From NCBI GenBank assembly GCA_902569405.1, contig CACFTX010000001.1, positions 372,001 to 436,000 on the forward strand: a stretch of 64,000 nucleotides of DNA. The letters run 5' to 3'. A model generated the notes under the pieces. That model had not been told where the DNA came from and ran no database searches. It saw nothing but the letters and a program-made list of their open reading frames with translations. This DNA is from an uncultured Pelagibacteraceae bacterium (GTDB taxonomy: Bacteria; Pseudomonadota; Alphaproteobacteria; Pelagibacterales; Pelagibacteraceae). Shown in pieces: positions 26,428 to 35,357 of the stretch (positions within the stretch are counted from its first letter, which is position 1; each line of letters begins with the position of its first letter). The position numbers were made by a program, and so were the translations under genes.

Positions 26428-27378
26428 TTAACTCAAAATTTTATAAAATTGTGACGTTTTTGTAATTATAAATTTATTAACTTTAGGCGAATTTCTTGCA
26501 ACAATCATCATTTCTTTAAAATTTCCATTGCAGTGTAATACAAGATTACAACCTGCGCTAAATGCTTTTTCAGTATTTTTCTCAATTGAAAATTTTAACC
26601 CTTTCATTGATATATCGTCTGATATTATTAGATTTTTAAACTTAATTTTGTTTCTAATTAAATTTATCACTTTTTTAGAGTGTGTTGCTGTATTAGTTCT
26701 ATCAATATCTTGATAAATAATATGAGCTGTCATTGCAAAATAAGATTTCTTATTTTTAAAAGCGTAAAAATCCATTTTATTCAATATGCCAAATTTCTCT
26801 TTCACTATTGGAGTTTTTTTATGGCTATCAACTTTAGCTAATCCATGTCCTGGTATATGTTTAATGATAGTGCCAATTTGATTTTTGGTAAATTCATCAA
26901 TACAAAAATCACCAATTTTACTAACAATTTTAGGGTTGTAACCAAATGATCTATCACCAATTATATTGTCAGAATTAACTCTTCTGACATCTAAAACTGG
27001 AACGGTGTTTATATTAATTCCAACTCTTTTTAGTATATGTGAAATTTGTTTTGAATAAATTCTGTAATATAAATAAAATTTTTTAATATTTTTTTTGTAA
27101 GTTTCGCCAAAAAAATTTCCGGTAAAAACACTAGTATCAAATATTTTTTTTAAACGATTTACTCTACCACCTTCCTCATCAATAAGAATTGGATAATTGA
27201 TGTCATTAAATATTTTTCTAATATCTTTAGTAAGATTATTTAACTGTTCAAAAGATTTAATATTTCTTGAAAAAATAATTACACCCCAAGGTTTATATTT
27301 TCTTAAAAAAATTTTTTCTTTGAGACTTAGTGAGGTAGATTTTAAACCAGTAATAAAAGCTCTTCTATCTCTAATCAT
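26428..27378 (-). CDS. nagZ: Beta-N-acetylglucosaminidase NagZ
   Basis: Glycoside hydrolase family 3 enzyme that removes GlcNAc from anhydromuropeptides in cell-wall recycling. IDEEGGRVNRLK (substrate binding), KHIPGHGLAKVDSHKKTP (catalytic Asp/His loop) and ISDDISMKGL (nucleophile Asp) are all visible. 316 residues, slightly short. The gene overlaps the small membrane-protein gene upstream by 8 bases. Together with mltB and dacA in this window it shows that wall turnover and recycling are retained in this small genome. Confidence 0.92.
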   Translation of the reverse strand: MIRDRRAFITGLKSTSLSLKEKIFLRKYKPWGVIIFSRNIKSFEQLNNLTKDIRKIFNDINYPILIDEEGGRVNRLKKIFDTSVFTGNFFGETYKKNIKKFYLYYRIYSKQISHILKRVGININTVPVLDVRRVNSDNIIGDRSFGYNPKIVSKIGDFCIDEFTKNQIGTIIKHIPGHGLAKVDSHKKTPIVKEKFGILNKMDFYAFKNKKSYFAMTAHIIYQDIDRTNTATHSKKVINLIRNKIKFKNLIISDDISMKGLKFSIEKNTEKAFSAGCNLVLHCNGNFKEMMIVARNSPKVNKFIITKTSQFYKILS

Positions 27379-27631
27379 TTTCTAATAATTTCCAAAATTG
27401 GTATTTCTTTTTATCTTTAGAAACATTATTTTCCACATATTCAATAACATCATTCGTATTATTTTTTAATATTGGCAAATTTAATGAGTAAAGATCAATC
27501 TTTTTATTTAATAAATTAATAGATCTGTAATAATTTTTTTTATTCTCATCAGAAAAATAAAATTTTCCTGTCAAAAATATAAATAAAAAAATTACTAAAA
27601 AGTAAAATACATACTTTAATTCTTTAAACAT
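27371..27631 (-). CDS. Small membrane-anchored protein, possible SPOR-protein remnant
   Basis: Not recognised by sequence. 86 residues: short N-terminus, one hydrophobic helix YVFYFLVIFLFIFLTGKFYF (about residues 7-26), then about 60 mostly polar residues. It occupies the slot between argS and nagZ where many Alphaproteobacteria have a SPOR-domain protein with one N-terminal membrane helix. This one has no room for a SPOR domain. It overlaps argS by one base and nagZ by 8, which supports real translation. A reduced relic or a fast-evolving replacement are both possible. Confidence 0.6.
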   Translation of the reverse strand: MFKELKYVFYFLVIFLFIFLTGKFYFSDENKKNYYRSINLLNKKIDLYSLNLPILKNNTNDVIEYVENNVSKDKKKYQFWKLLEND

Positions 27632-29364
27632 TACATTTTTTCTGGTGTTTCAACATTTAATATTTTCATTCCTGATTTAATTACATTTGAAACTGCTTTA
27701 AGAAAAACGAGTTTTTCATCAGATATTTTTTTATCTGATGTAATAAATCTTTTAGTTTCATCCTCTTTCCCCATATTCCAATATGAATGAAATTCTGAAG
27801 CTAATTCATATAAATAAACCGGAATTCTATGTGGTTCTAGTTTGCTTGAAGCGATTTCTATACATCTTGGCCATTCAGAAATTTTTTTAAGAATTTTTAT
27901 CTCTTTATCAGTGTAATTAAATTTATAATCTTTAATTTTTATATCATCACTAATTTTCTTTCCTACATTTCTAAAAACAGACGAAATTCTTGTATAGCAA
28001 TATTGAACGTAATAAAGAGGGTTTTCTCTCGATTTTTCTTTAACTTTTGTAAAATCAAAGTCTAATTCAACATCACTACTTCTGTTTAACATTATAAATC
28101 TTGTTGCATCTTTTCCTACTTCATCAATTAAATCTTCGATTGTTATGTAGTCACCTTTTCTTTTAGACATTTTAAACGGTTTGTTGTCTTTTATTAATTT
28201 AACAAGCTGACTTACTTTGCAAATAAGTTTATTTTTTTTTCCAGAAATTGCCTCTACAACTGATGTAATTCTTTTTATATAGCCAGCATGATCGGCACCT
28301 AAAATATTAATTAAAATATCATATTTTCTTTCAAGCTTATTATTGTGGTAGGCAACATCGCTAGCAAAATAAGTCCATGATTTATCTGCTTTTTGTAATG
28401 CTCTATCTTTATCATCGCCAAAATCTGTGGATTTAAATAACAATTGATCTCTTTCTGTCCAATGGGAAGTTTTTTCATTTTCCGGAGCTTTAATTTTGCC
28501 CTCATAAACAAAATTATTTTTTTTAAGTTTGCTAATGGTTTTTTCTACTTCTTTATTGTTAACGATATCAGTTTCTCTAATGAATTTATCGTGAATTATA
28601 CCTAGATTTTTAAGGTTAAATCTTATTAACTTTAAAGACTCTTCAACAGATAGCTTTGTAAGTTTTGATGATATTTTCTCAAAATTATCAAAATCTAAAT
28701 CTTTATTATTTTTAATAATATTCTTTGCAATATCGATAACGTAATCACCCGGATATAAATCAGAATTATTTATAGGAAAAGTTTCATTATAAACTATCTC
28801 TCTTATTCTGAAGTAAACAGATTTAGAAAAATGCAATATTTGGTTTCCATAATCATTAACATAATATTCTTTGCTAACATTATGATTGTTAAATAATAAC
28901 AAATTAGACAAAACATCGCCTAATATTGCCCCACGACAATGCCCCACATGAAGTGGACCTGTCGGATTAGCGGATACAAATTCTATTAGATATTTTTTTT
29001 TAGTAATTTTTTTATTAGTACCAAAATTTTTACCTTCAAAAATTAATTCTTTTAAAAAAATATTCCAAAATGATTTTTTAAATTTTATATTTATGAAACC
29101 AGGTTTTGCAATTGAAATATCTTCGATTTGATCGTCACTTTTTTTAATCAAATCAACTAAATGCTTGGCGATATCTATAGGAGATTTTTTATTAGGTTTT
29201 GCTAAAACCATTGCGACATTTGTAGATATATCACAATTAAATTGTGTTGGAGGTATATCTACATTGATACCATTTAACATTTCTGGAATTTCAATAGTTT
29301 TATTTTGATTAGCTTCTTTTACTATTTTTATAATTTTTTCTAAATAAAGATCAAATATATTCAT
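27631..29364 (-). CDS. argS: Arginyl-tRNA synthetase
   Basis: Class I synthetase charging tRNA-Arg. The N-terminal Add1-like domain is followed by FVSANPTGPLHVGHCRGAILGD (HIGH motif HVGH) and FKMSKRKGDYITIEDL (KMSK), then the DALR anticodon-binding domain at the C-terminus. 577 residues. It overlaps dgt by 4 bases (ATGA-type) and the small membrane protein by one base. Confidence 0.96.
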   Translation of the reverse strand: MNIFDLYLEKIIKIVKEANQNKTIEIPEMLNGINVDIPPTQFNCDISTNVAMVLAKPNKKSPIDIAKHLVDLIKKSDDQIEDISIAKPGFINIKFKKSFWNIFLKELIFEGKNFGTNKKITKKKYLIEFVSANPTGPLHVGHCRGAILGDVLSNLLLFNNHNVSKEYYVNDYGNQILHFSKSVYFRIREIVYNETFPINNSDLYPGDYVIDIAKNIIKNNKDLDFDNFEKISSKLTKLSVEESLKLIRFNLKNLGIIHDKFIRETDIVNNKEVEKTISKLKKNNFVYEGKIKAPENEKTSHWTERDQLLFKSTDFGDDKDRALQKADKSWTYFASDVAYHNNKLERKYDILINILGADHAGYIKRITSVVEAISGKKNKLICKVSQLVKLIKDNKPFKMSKRKGDYITIEDLIDEVGKDATRFIMLNRSSDVELDFDFTKVKEKSRENPLYYVQYCYTRISSVFRNVGKKISDDIKIKDYKFNYTDKEIKILKKISEWPRCIEIASSKLEPHRIPVYLYELASEFHSYWNMGKEDETKRFITSDKKISDEKLVFLKAVSNVIKSGMKILNVETPEKM

Positions 29365-30482
29365 TTATTATTATTGTATAAATTAATTGCATATCTGTCA
29401 GTCATTCCAGATATAAAATCTGCAATAACTCTAAATTTTTCTTTTTTATTAAATTTGCGTTTACTTAAAAACTTGTTTGTTTTTTTTGAAACCAACTTAA
29501 ACAATGTTTTGATTATTTTTTTTCCTTTGTTGTTTTTAATTAACACTTTTTCATTATCATACATTTTTGATCTTAAAAAAAATCTAATTTCTTCATCTAT
29601 AAACCTAAAATTATTAGAAAAGCTTACAAGAATACTTGGACAGTTATAAACATCATTTAAACTTTTAATTTTATAATATTTTATATTTTTAATTGTATTA
29701 TTTATTAAATCTTTAACCATTAAATCTATTGAATCTCTTATTATTTGATATATCAAAATTTCTTCATTTTTTCCTTTTATATTTTTTTTGTGAGATTTGA
29801 AAATTTGTTTAAAGAAATCTATTTCTATTAAGTCATTTAATGTGAATAATTGTGCTTGAATTCCATCTTGTATGTCATGATTGTTATAGGCAATATCATC
29901 TGACATAGCAGCAATTTGAGCTTCCAATGATGGAAATTTTGAAAAATCGATTTTTCCTTTTAGATTTTTTAGACCTATAAGAGTATTAAGTTTAGAAAGA
30001 TCTTCAAAAGGTCCATTATGTTTTAAAAGACCATCTATCGTTTCTAATGTTAAATTTAAGCCTTTAAATTTTAAATATTTGTTTTCAAGAAACATAATTA
30101 TTCTTAATGTTTGTAAATTGTGATCAAAACCACCATGGTCAATCATACATTCATTTAAAGCATCTTCTCCGGCATGACCAAAAGGTGTATGACCTAAATC
30201 ATGAGCTAAACTTAATGTTTCTGCAAGATCATCATTCAAATTTAAATATCTTGTTACAGATCTTGCTATTTGGGCCACTTCAAGTGAATGAGTAATTCTA
30301 GTTCTGTAGTGGTCACCACCAGTGTTAACAAAGACTTGTGTTTTATGTTTTAGCCTTCTAAAGGATGCGCTATGTATAATTCTATCTCTGTCTCGTTGAA
30401 ATGGACTTCTATATTGATTCACTGGTTCTTTAAAAAGCCTACCTTTACTTTTAAATAGTCCTATTTTTGAGTAATTTTTCAT
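29361..30482 (-). CDS. dgt: dGTPase-like HD-domain triphosphohydrolase
   Basis: Deoxynucleoside triphosphate triphosphohydrolase-like protein. N-terminal QRDRDRIIHSASFRRLKHKTQV, then the HD metal site RTRITHSLEVAQIAR and LAHDLGHTPFGHAGEDAL, and MSDDIAYNNHD. 373 residues fits the dGTPase-like type 2 subfamily. Divergent from erpA (50-bp spacer); dgt next to an iron-sulfur insertion gene and argS is conserved in Alphaproteobacteria. Confidence 0.93.
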   Translation of the reverse strand: MKNYSKIGLFKSKGRLFKEPVNQYRSPFQRDRDRIIHSASFRRLKHKTQVFVNTGGDHYRTRITHSLEVAQIARSVTRYLNLNDDLAETLSLAHDLGHTPFGHAGEDALNECMIDHGGFDHNLQTLRIIMFLENKYLKFKGLNLTLETIDGLLKHNGPFEDLSKLNTLIGLKNLKGKIDFSKFPSLEAQIAAMSDDIAYNNHDIQDGIQAQLFTLNDLIEIDFFKQIFKSHKKNIKGKNEEILIYQIIRDSIDLMVKDLINNTIKNIKYYKIKSLNDVYNCPSILVSFSNNFRFIDEEIRFFLRSKMYDNEKVLIKNNKGKKIIKTLFKLVSKKTNKFLSKRKFNKKEKFRVIADFISGMTDRYAINLYNNNK

Positions 30483-30532
30483 CCTTTAAACTTGGTAAAT
30501 AAATATTATATTAGTAATAACAGTGTTCTATT

Positions 30533-30850
30533 ATGATTAAAGAAATTAAATTTACAGATAAAGCAATAAAACAAATCAATCATTTGCTTTCAACTAAGAA
30601 TAAAGGGTCTTTTTTTAGAATCGCCATTAAAGGTGGTGGGTGCTCAGGTTTTCAATATGATTTTTCTTTTGATCAAAAACAAAATGAAGATGATCTTAAA
30701 CATGAAAATATTTTAATTGATAAAAATTCAGCGGACCTATTAAAAGGATCTGAAGTTGATTATGCAGAAGAATTAATTGGTAACTCATTTAAAATTAACA
30801 ACCCTCAAAGTAAATCTTCGTGTGGTTGTGGTGTCTCATTCTCACTTTAA
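30533..30850 (+). CDS. erpA: A-type iron-sulfur cluster insertion protein (ErpA/IscA family)
   Basis: Delivers Fe-S clusters to target proteins. The three ligand cysteines are present: GGGCSGFQYDF near residue 38 and SSCGCGVSF at the C-terminus. 105 residues, typical. A possible promoter is TTGGTA at 30492-30497, 17 bases, TAATAA at 30515-30520. Its stop overlaps the start of xthA (TAATG). Client enzymes in this window include LipA and IlvD. Confidence 0.92.
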   Translation: MIKEIKFTDKAIKQINHLLSTKNKGSFFRIAIKGGGCSGFQYDFSFDQKQNEDDLKHENILIDKNSADLLKGSEVDYAEELIGNSFKINNPQSKSSCGCGVSFSL

Positions 30851-31626
30851 TGTTAATTAGCTCCTGGAATGTAAATTCAGTAAGAGCACGAATAGAAAAC
30901 ATTAAAGAATATTTAAAAAAATTTTCGCCTGATATAATGATGATGCAGGAAATCAAAACTCCTGATGAAACTTACCCTTACAATGATATTAAATCGTTAA
31001 AATATGAAAATTATGTATTTGGACAAAAAAGTTATAATGGAGTTGCTATTGTTTCAAAGAAAAAATTAAACAATATTCAAAATGATATTTTTAAAGATAA
31101 AAATAAACAATCAAGAATAATTTCAGCTGAAATAAAATATAAAAAAAAAGATATAACTTTAATAAATATTTATACCCCAAATGGAAATCCAGTAGATACA
31201 GAAAAATATACTTATAAACTTTACTGGTTAGACAGTTTAATTAAAAAATTAAAATCTTTATCTAAACAAAATGAAAATATAATTATAGGTGGAGATTTTA
31301 ATATAATTCCATCAGCCGAAGATGTGCACAACCCAAAAAATTATGAAAATGATGCGTTGTTTAGATTGGAAATTAGAAAAAAATTAAGGGAATTAATTAA
31401 CTTAGGTTTTCATGATGCTTATAGATCTATACATCCAGATAAAGAAGGATATACTTTCTGGGATTACACTAGTGGTGCTTGGCAAAAAAACAATGGAATG
31501 AGGATTGATCATTTTTTAGTATCTAGTTCATTAATAAATATTGTTAAAGATGTTAAAATAAACAAATTCCCACGAGGTAGACAAAAACCATCGGATCATA
31601 CACCTATTGAAATTGAATTAGCTTAA
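30850..31626 (+). CDS. xthA: Exodeoxyribonuclease III
   Basis: AP endonuclease and 3' exonuclease of base-excision repair. Motifs WNVNSVRARI, QEIKTPDE (metal-binding Glu), NIYTPNG, GGDFNIIPSAEDVHNP (DxN), MRIDHFLVS and KPSDHTPIEIEL (catalytic Asp-His) are intact. The frame is open 30 bases further upstream, but starting at the ATG in the TAATG overlap with erpA gives the standard N-terminus MLISSWNVNS and 258 residues. The stop overlaps the convergent dehydrogenase gene by 9 bases. Confidence 0.94.
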   Translation: MLISSWNVNSVRARIENIKEYLKKFSPDIMMMQEIKTPDETYPYNDIKSLKYENYVFGQKSYNGVAIVSKKKLNNIQNDIFKDKNKQSRIISAEIKYKKKDITLINIYTPNGNPVDTEKYTYKLYWLDSLIKKLKSLSKQNENIIIGGDFNIIPSAEDVHNPKNYENDALFRLEIRKKLRELINLGFHDAYRSIHPDKEGYTFWDYTSGAWQKNNGMRIDHFLVSSSLINIVKDVKINKFPRGRQKPSDHTPIEIELA

Positions 31627-32616
31627 AGATTTAATTTTATTTACTAACTCTTCATTTATATTTCTTGGACCTTTATCTAATCTATTCTTATGACGTCTTT
31701 CGCCTGGAAGTCTAACTCCATCCATTGATTTCATTTTACTAAAAAATTCATTTGAATGTTTGGCCCAGTCACTTCCGGAAGTTTTTTCAGGAGAGATTGC
31801 TAAAATAAACTCTCCCCCACTTGGTGGACCTCCATCATTTTTATCTTTTGCAGCTGTTTCAAAACTAAAGTTGTCACCAACTAAAGCTCCTGCCATCAAT
31901 TCTACCATCATTGCTATTGCTGAACCTTTATACCCTCCAAAAGGAAGTAGTACACCTCCATCAGCTATTGCACCAGGATCAGTAGTCTCTTTACCTTCTT
32001 TTGTTAAACCTGTTCCTAAAGGAACTTTGTGACCTTCTCTTTTAGCAACTTGAACTTCACCCATTGCCATTGATGCTGTAGCCATATCATAAACTACTGG
32101 AGTTTTTCCAGGTCTAGGCCAAGCAAAAGAGATTGGGTTTGTTCCAAATAATGGTTTGATTGCACCCGCAGGAGCAACAGCAGGTTTGTAAGATGTGCAT
32201 GCAAAAGCAACTAAACCCTGCTCTGCAATCATTTCTGTTTCGGGCCACATAGCTGCCATGTGATGTGAATTATTAATTGCTAAAACGGCTACTCCATTTT
32301 CTTTAGCTGCTTTTATTAGTTCTGGAATACTTTTGTTTAAAACAACAGGAGCTAAACAGTTATTGCCTTGAACTTTAATTACAGATGCTGAAATCTTTTT
32401 AACTTCAGGTTTTCCTTTGCCATTGATTTTTCCGCTTTTTAAACCGCTGACATAAGCAGGTAGTCTAAATAAACCATGAGATAATGAACCATCTCGTTCT
32501 GCATTTCTAATTAAATCAGATAATATAGATGCTGTTTCATCATCACATCCATTAGCCAATAATGTTTTTTTAGCTAAATCAAAAATTTCATCTAATGTAA
32601 GGGAAACTGTACTCAT
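31618..32616 (-). CDS. Malate/L-lactate dehydrogenase-family oxidoreductase
   Basis: NAD(P)-dependent 2-hydroxyacid dehydrogenase of the Ldh2/MDH2 (YlbC/YiaK/ComC) fold. Visible blocks: HGLFRLPAYVSGLKSGKING, NSHHMAAMWPETEMIAEQGLVAFACTSY (catalytic His region), FGTNPISFAWPRPGKTPVVYDMATASMAMGEVQ and PFGGYKGSAIAMMVELMAGALVGD. 332 residues. Substrates in the family include malate, lactate, ureidoglycolate, sulfolactate and proline-derived imino acids, and nothing nearby picks one out. It is a single gene between xthA (convergent, overlapping) and znuA. Confidence 0.88.
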   Translation of the reverse strand: MSTVSLTLDEIFDLAKKTLLANGCDDETASILSDLIRNAERDGSLSHGLFRLPAYVSGLKSGKINGKGKPEVKKISASVIKVQGNNCLAPVVLNKSIPELIKAAKENGVAVLAINNSHHMAAMWPETEMIAEQGLVAFACTSYKPAVAPAGAIKPLFGTNPISFAWPRPGKTPVVYDMATASMAMGEVQVAKREGHKVPLGTGLTKEGKETTDPGAIADGGVLLPFGGYKGSAIAMMVELMAGALVGDNFSFETAAKDKNDGGPPSGGEFILAISPEKTSGSDWAKHSNEFFSKMKSMDGVRLPGERRHKNRLDKGPRNINEELVNKIKSLS

Positions 32617-32658
32617 CCCAACATTAGATATTATTTAGGACTAAATATCAATTTTAAA

Positions 32659-33717
32659 TTAACAACCTTTGAAAGATTTAGACATGTTTTTGATTAAATC
32701 AAAATATAAATCTTTACCTGGATTAAGAGTAGCTCCTAATGGATCTAAAACACCAGTACTTATATTCATGTCTTTTGCAACAGCATTAATTATATCAGGA
32801 TTAAATTGAGGTTCTGAAAATACACAACTCACTTTATCATGTTCAATTATTTCTCTGATTTCAGATAATTGCTCAGCTCCAGGTAATACATCTGTATTTA
32901 CTGTAAAAGCTCCTAGTACATTAACATCAAATCTTTTTTCGAAATATTGATAGGCGTCGTGGAAAACAATAGATTTAAAGTCTTTATTTAATTCAGACTT
33001 CACATCTTTTGTTAGTTTGTCTAGATCTTTTAAGGCTTTTTTTAAGTTACTTTTATAAACTGACGCGTTCTTTTGATCTTTTTCAATCAGATGTTCAGCC
33101 ATTTCTTTTAAAATTACTTTTGCATTTGAAGGATCTAACCAAATGTGTGGGTCATATTCGCCATGTGCATGACCTTCGTGTCCGTGATCATCGTGACCGT
33201 CTTCTTTGTGTTCATCATCATGACCGTGATCATCGTGACCGTCTTCTTTGTGTTCATCATCATGACCGTGATCATCTTCTTTTTTTGCGTGATCATCATG
33301 ACCATCTTCTTTGTGTTCATCATCATGTCCATGATCGTCATGGCCGTCAAAAATATTTCTTTCTCTAAATTTTAACTTATTTAGTCCTTTTATTTCGATT
33401 AATTCAATTTTTTCAGCTTTTTTAGCTATTGATTTTAACGGTTTCTCTAAAAAATTTTCCAAATCTTCCCCAACCCAAAAAATTAGGTCAGCTTCTTGGA
33501 GCATTTTTGCATGGGATGGTTTTAATGCAAAACCATGGGGAGAGGCATATCCATCTACTATTAATCCTGGTTTGCTTGCTCCATCCATTAAATAACTTGC
33601 CAGTGAATGAATTGGTTTAATTGATGCTACAACCTTTGTTTCAGCATTAGCAGGTGAAAAAAAGGTTAATAATGATAAAATTGATAAGATAATTGGTATT
33701 TTTTTTAGATTTTTCAT
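32659..33717 (-). CDS. znuA: Zinc ABC transporter substrate-binding protein ZnuA
   Basis: Periplasmic zinc receptor of a cluster 9 ABC importer. Signal peptide through residue ~25 (ending SPANA). The metal ligands are spread over three lobes: His61 region GYASPHGFALKPSHA, a central His in EYDPHIWLDPSNAK, and His in SIVFHDAYQYF. Residues 126-187 form a loop with 18 histidines and many Asp/Glu, built from 14-residue repeats and thought in this family to collect zinc. The protein ends in FKGC. It is divergent from znuCB-zur, and the 74-bp spacer has two Zur-like palindromes. Confidence 0.95.
   Translation of the reverse strand: MKNLKKIPIILSILSLLTFFSPANAETKVVASIKPIHSLASYLMDGASKPGLIVDGYASPHGFALKPSHAKMLQEADLIFWVGEDLENFLEKPLKSIAKKAEKIELIEIKGLNKLKFRERNIFDGHDDHGHDDEHKEDGHDDHAKKEDDHGHDDEHKEDGHDDHGHDDEHKEDGHDDHGHEGHAHGEYDPHIWLDPSNAKVILKEMAEHLIEKDQKNASVYKSNLKKALKDLDKLTKDVKSELNKDFKSIVFHDAYQYFEKRFDVNVLGAFTVNTDVLPGAEQLSEIREIIEHDKVSCVFSEPQFNPDIINAVAKDMNISTGVLDPLGATLNPGKDLYFDLIKNMSKSFKGC
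33193..33339 (-). repeat. 14-codon His-rich repeats in znuA, two in perfect tandem
   Basis: Three copies of a 42-bp unit coding DDHGHDDEHKEDGH. Copies 33193-33234 and 33235-33276 are adjacent and identical base for base; the third, 33298-33339, encodes the same peptide with several silent differences and is separated by seven codons. Identity at third positions in the tandem pair means a recent duplication. Confidence 0.93.
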
Positions 33718-33736
33718 AATTAAAATATTTAGTTAT

Positions 33737-33751
33737 TGTTATAATATAACA
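33737..33751. promoter_or_regulatory. Candidate Zur operator 1
   Basis: TGTTATAATATAACA, a perfect 7-1-7 palindrome, 19 bases upstream of the znuA start. Fur/Zur-family sites are typically inverted repeats of this kind with TGTTAT half-sites. Zur is encoded 1.6 kb away in the divergent operon. Confidence 0.72.
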
Positions 33752-33754
33752 TAG

Positions 33755-33769
33755 TGTAATATTATAACA
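33755..33769. promoter_or_regulatory. Candidate Zur operator 2
   Basis: TGTAATATTATAACA, a 7-1-7 palindrome with one mismatch, 3 bases from operator 1 and 22 bases upstream of the znuC start. Two tandem sites in one divergent spacer would let Zur repress both directions. Confidence 0.65.
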
Positions 33770-33791
33770 TTTAAATAAGTCAAGTATAAAA

Positions 33792-34538
33792 ATGAGCTCA
33801 AATAACAATTTATTAGTTAAGTTAAATAATGCTGGTTATCAGCATAATGACAAATGGCTTGTTAAAGGGGTCTCATTAAGAGTTGAAAAAGGAAAAATTG
33901 TAACTCTTATTGGTCCAAATGGTTCTGGAAAAAGTACAACTGCAAAAATTGCTTTGGGTATTTATAAAAAAATTGATGGGGAAGTTGAAAAATATACAAA
34001 TAAAGTTGGTTATGTTCCCCAAAAAATCTCAATAGATTGGACATTGCCACTTAGAGTTCGTGACTTCATGTTATTAACGGAAAACCTTAAAGATGAAGCA
34101 ATCAATGAAGCTTTGTCATTAACAGGTGTTATACATCTTAAGGATAAAAATTTAGGCAATTTATCTGGTGGTGAATTTCAAAGAGTTTTACTAGCAAGAG
34201 CTATTTCAAAAAAACCAGATTTATTAGTGCTTGATGAACCTGTTCAAGGTGTTGATTTTACTGGAGAGATTGCTTTGTACGAACTAATTAAAAAAATATC
34301 AGATGAATTAAATTGTGGAATTTTATTAATATCTCATGATTTACATACAGTAATGAGTGCTACTGATCATGTTGTTTGTTTAAATGGTCATGTTTGTTGT
34401 TCAGGATCTCCAATTGATGTTGCAAAAAATAATGAATACAAAGCTTTATTTGGTGAGCAAGCTTCTCAAATACTCTCAAGATATGAACATAAACACGATC
34501 ATGTTCATACAAATGATGGTGAGATAAAGAAAAATTAA
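33792..34538 (+). CDS. znuC: Zinc ABC transporter ATP-binding protein ZnuC
   Basis: ATPase of the zinc importer. Walker A GPNGSGKST near residue 39, signature LSGGEFQRVLLARA, Walker B LLVLDEP and the switch His in ISHD. 248 residues. The C-terminal tail is His-rich (EHKHDHVHTND), as in many ZnuC proteins. The znuB ATG follows the stop directly, so the two are coupled. Confidence 0.94.
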   Translation: MSSNNNLLVKLNNAGYQHNDKWLVKGVSLRVEKGKIVTLIGPNGSGKSTTAKIALGIYKKIDGEVEKYTNKVGYVPQKISIDWTLPLRVRDFMLLTENLKDEAINEALSLTGVIHLKDKNLGNLSGGEFQRVLLARAISKKPDLLVLDEPVQGVDFTGEIALYELIKKISDELNCGILLISHDLHTVMSATDHVVCLNGHVCCSGSPIDVAKNNEYKALFGEQASQILSRYEHKHDHVHTNDGEIKKN

Positions 34539-35342
34539 ATGTTTGATGATTTTTTTATAAGAGCACTTGTTGCAGGGCTTGGAGTTGCATTTGTAACCGG
34601 CCCACTTGGCTGTTTTGTAGTTTGGAGAAGATTATCATATTTTGGAGATACACTTGCACACTCTGCACTACTTGGTGTTACCTTAGCTTATTCTTTTGAA
34701 CTGAACATTGCGTTTTCAGTATTTATAATTTCATCTTTAATAGCTTTAATTTTAATACAACTTCAAAAAAGAACTAATTTACCTGGTGATGCTTTACTTG
34801 GACTTTTAGCGCACTCTTCACTAGCTGTTGGACTTGTGGTTATCGGTTTTTTAACATTTATTAGATTTGATATTATGGGATTACTATTTGGTGACATATT
34901 AGCAGTGACGGTTGATGATCTATTAATTATATGGATAGGAGGTGCATTAATTTTATTAGTATTAAAATTAATTTGGAAACCTTTATTTGCATCAACTGTA
35001 AACTATGAATTAGCAGAAGCAGAGGGATTAAATCCTGATAGAGCAAAAGCAATTTTTACAATCTTAATGGCTGCTATTATTGCAATCTCAATCAAAATGG
35101 TTGGACTATTATTAATTACTGGAATGTTAATCATACCTGCTGCTATGGCTAGAAATATTTCAGACAGTCCACAAAAAATGGTAATTTATTCAATCATTGG
35201 CGGATTGTTATCTGTAATTATAGGATTATTCTCTTCATTAGAATTTAATACGTCATCTGGACCTTCAATTATAGCAGCCTCTTTATTCTTATTTATCTTG
35301 TCATTATTAAATATAAAACAATCTATTAAATTGAAAAATTAA
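34539..35342 (+). CDS. znuB: Zinc ABC transporter permease ZnuB
   Basis: Membrane component of the zinc importer; 267 residues and about seven to eight membrane segments. WRRLSYFGDTLAHSALLGVTLAY and LPGDALLGLLAHSSLAVGLV are the ABC-3 family hallmarks, and GLLLITGMLIIPAAMARNIS is the conserved C-terminal block. Starts immediately after znuC and is followed 15 bases later by zur. Confidence 0.94.
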   Translation: MFDDFFIRALVAGLGVAFVTGPLGCFVVWRRLSYFGDTLAHSALLGVTLAYSFELNIAFSVFIISSLIALILIQLQKRTNLPGDALLGLLAHSSLAVGLVVIGFLTFIRFDIMGLLFGDILAVTVDDLLIIWIGGALILLVLKLIWKPLFASTVNYELAEAEGLNPDRAKAIFTILMAAIIAISIKMVGLLLITGMLIIPAAMARNISDSPQKMVIYSIIGGLLSVIIGLFSSLEFNTSSGPSIIAASLFLFILSLLNIKQSIKLKN

Positions 35343-35357
35343 AAAGGAATCAGTAAA

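Noticed and set aside
33193-33339. Regular repeats suggestive of a CRISPR array
   Set aside because: Two copies are directly adjacent with no spacer, only three copies exist, they are in frame inside znuA, and no cas gene is present.
33009-33368. Open frames on both strands and in other frames over the znuA repeat, with repeated Asp/His/Arg patterns
   Set aside because: They are read-outs of the same 42-bp repeats in other frames; the znuA frame has signal peptide and metal ligands and explains the region.
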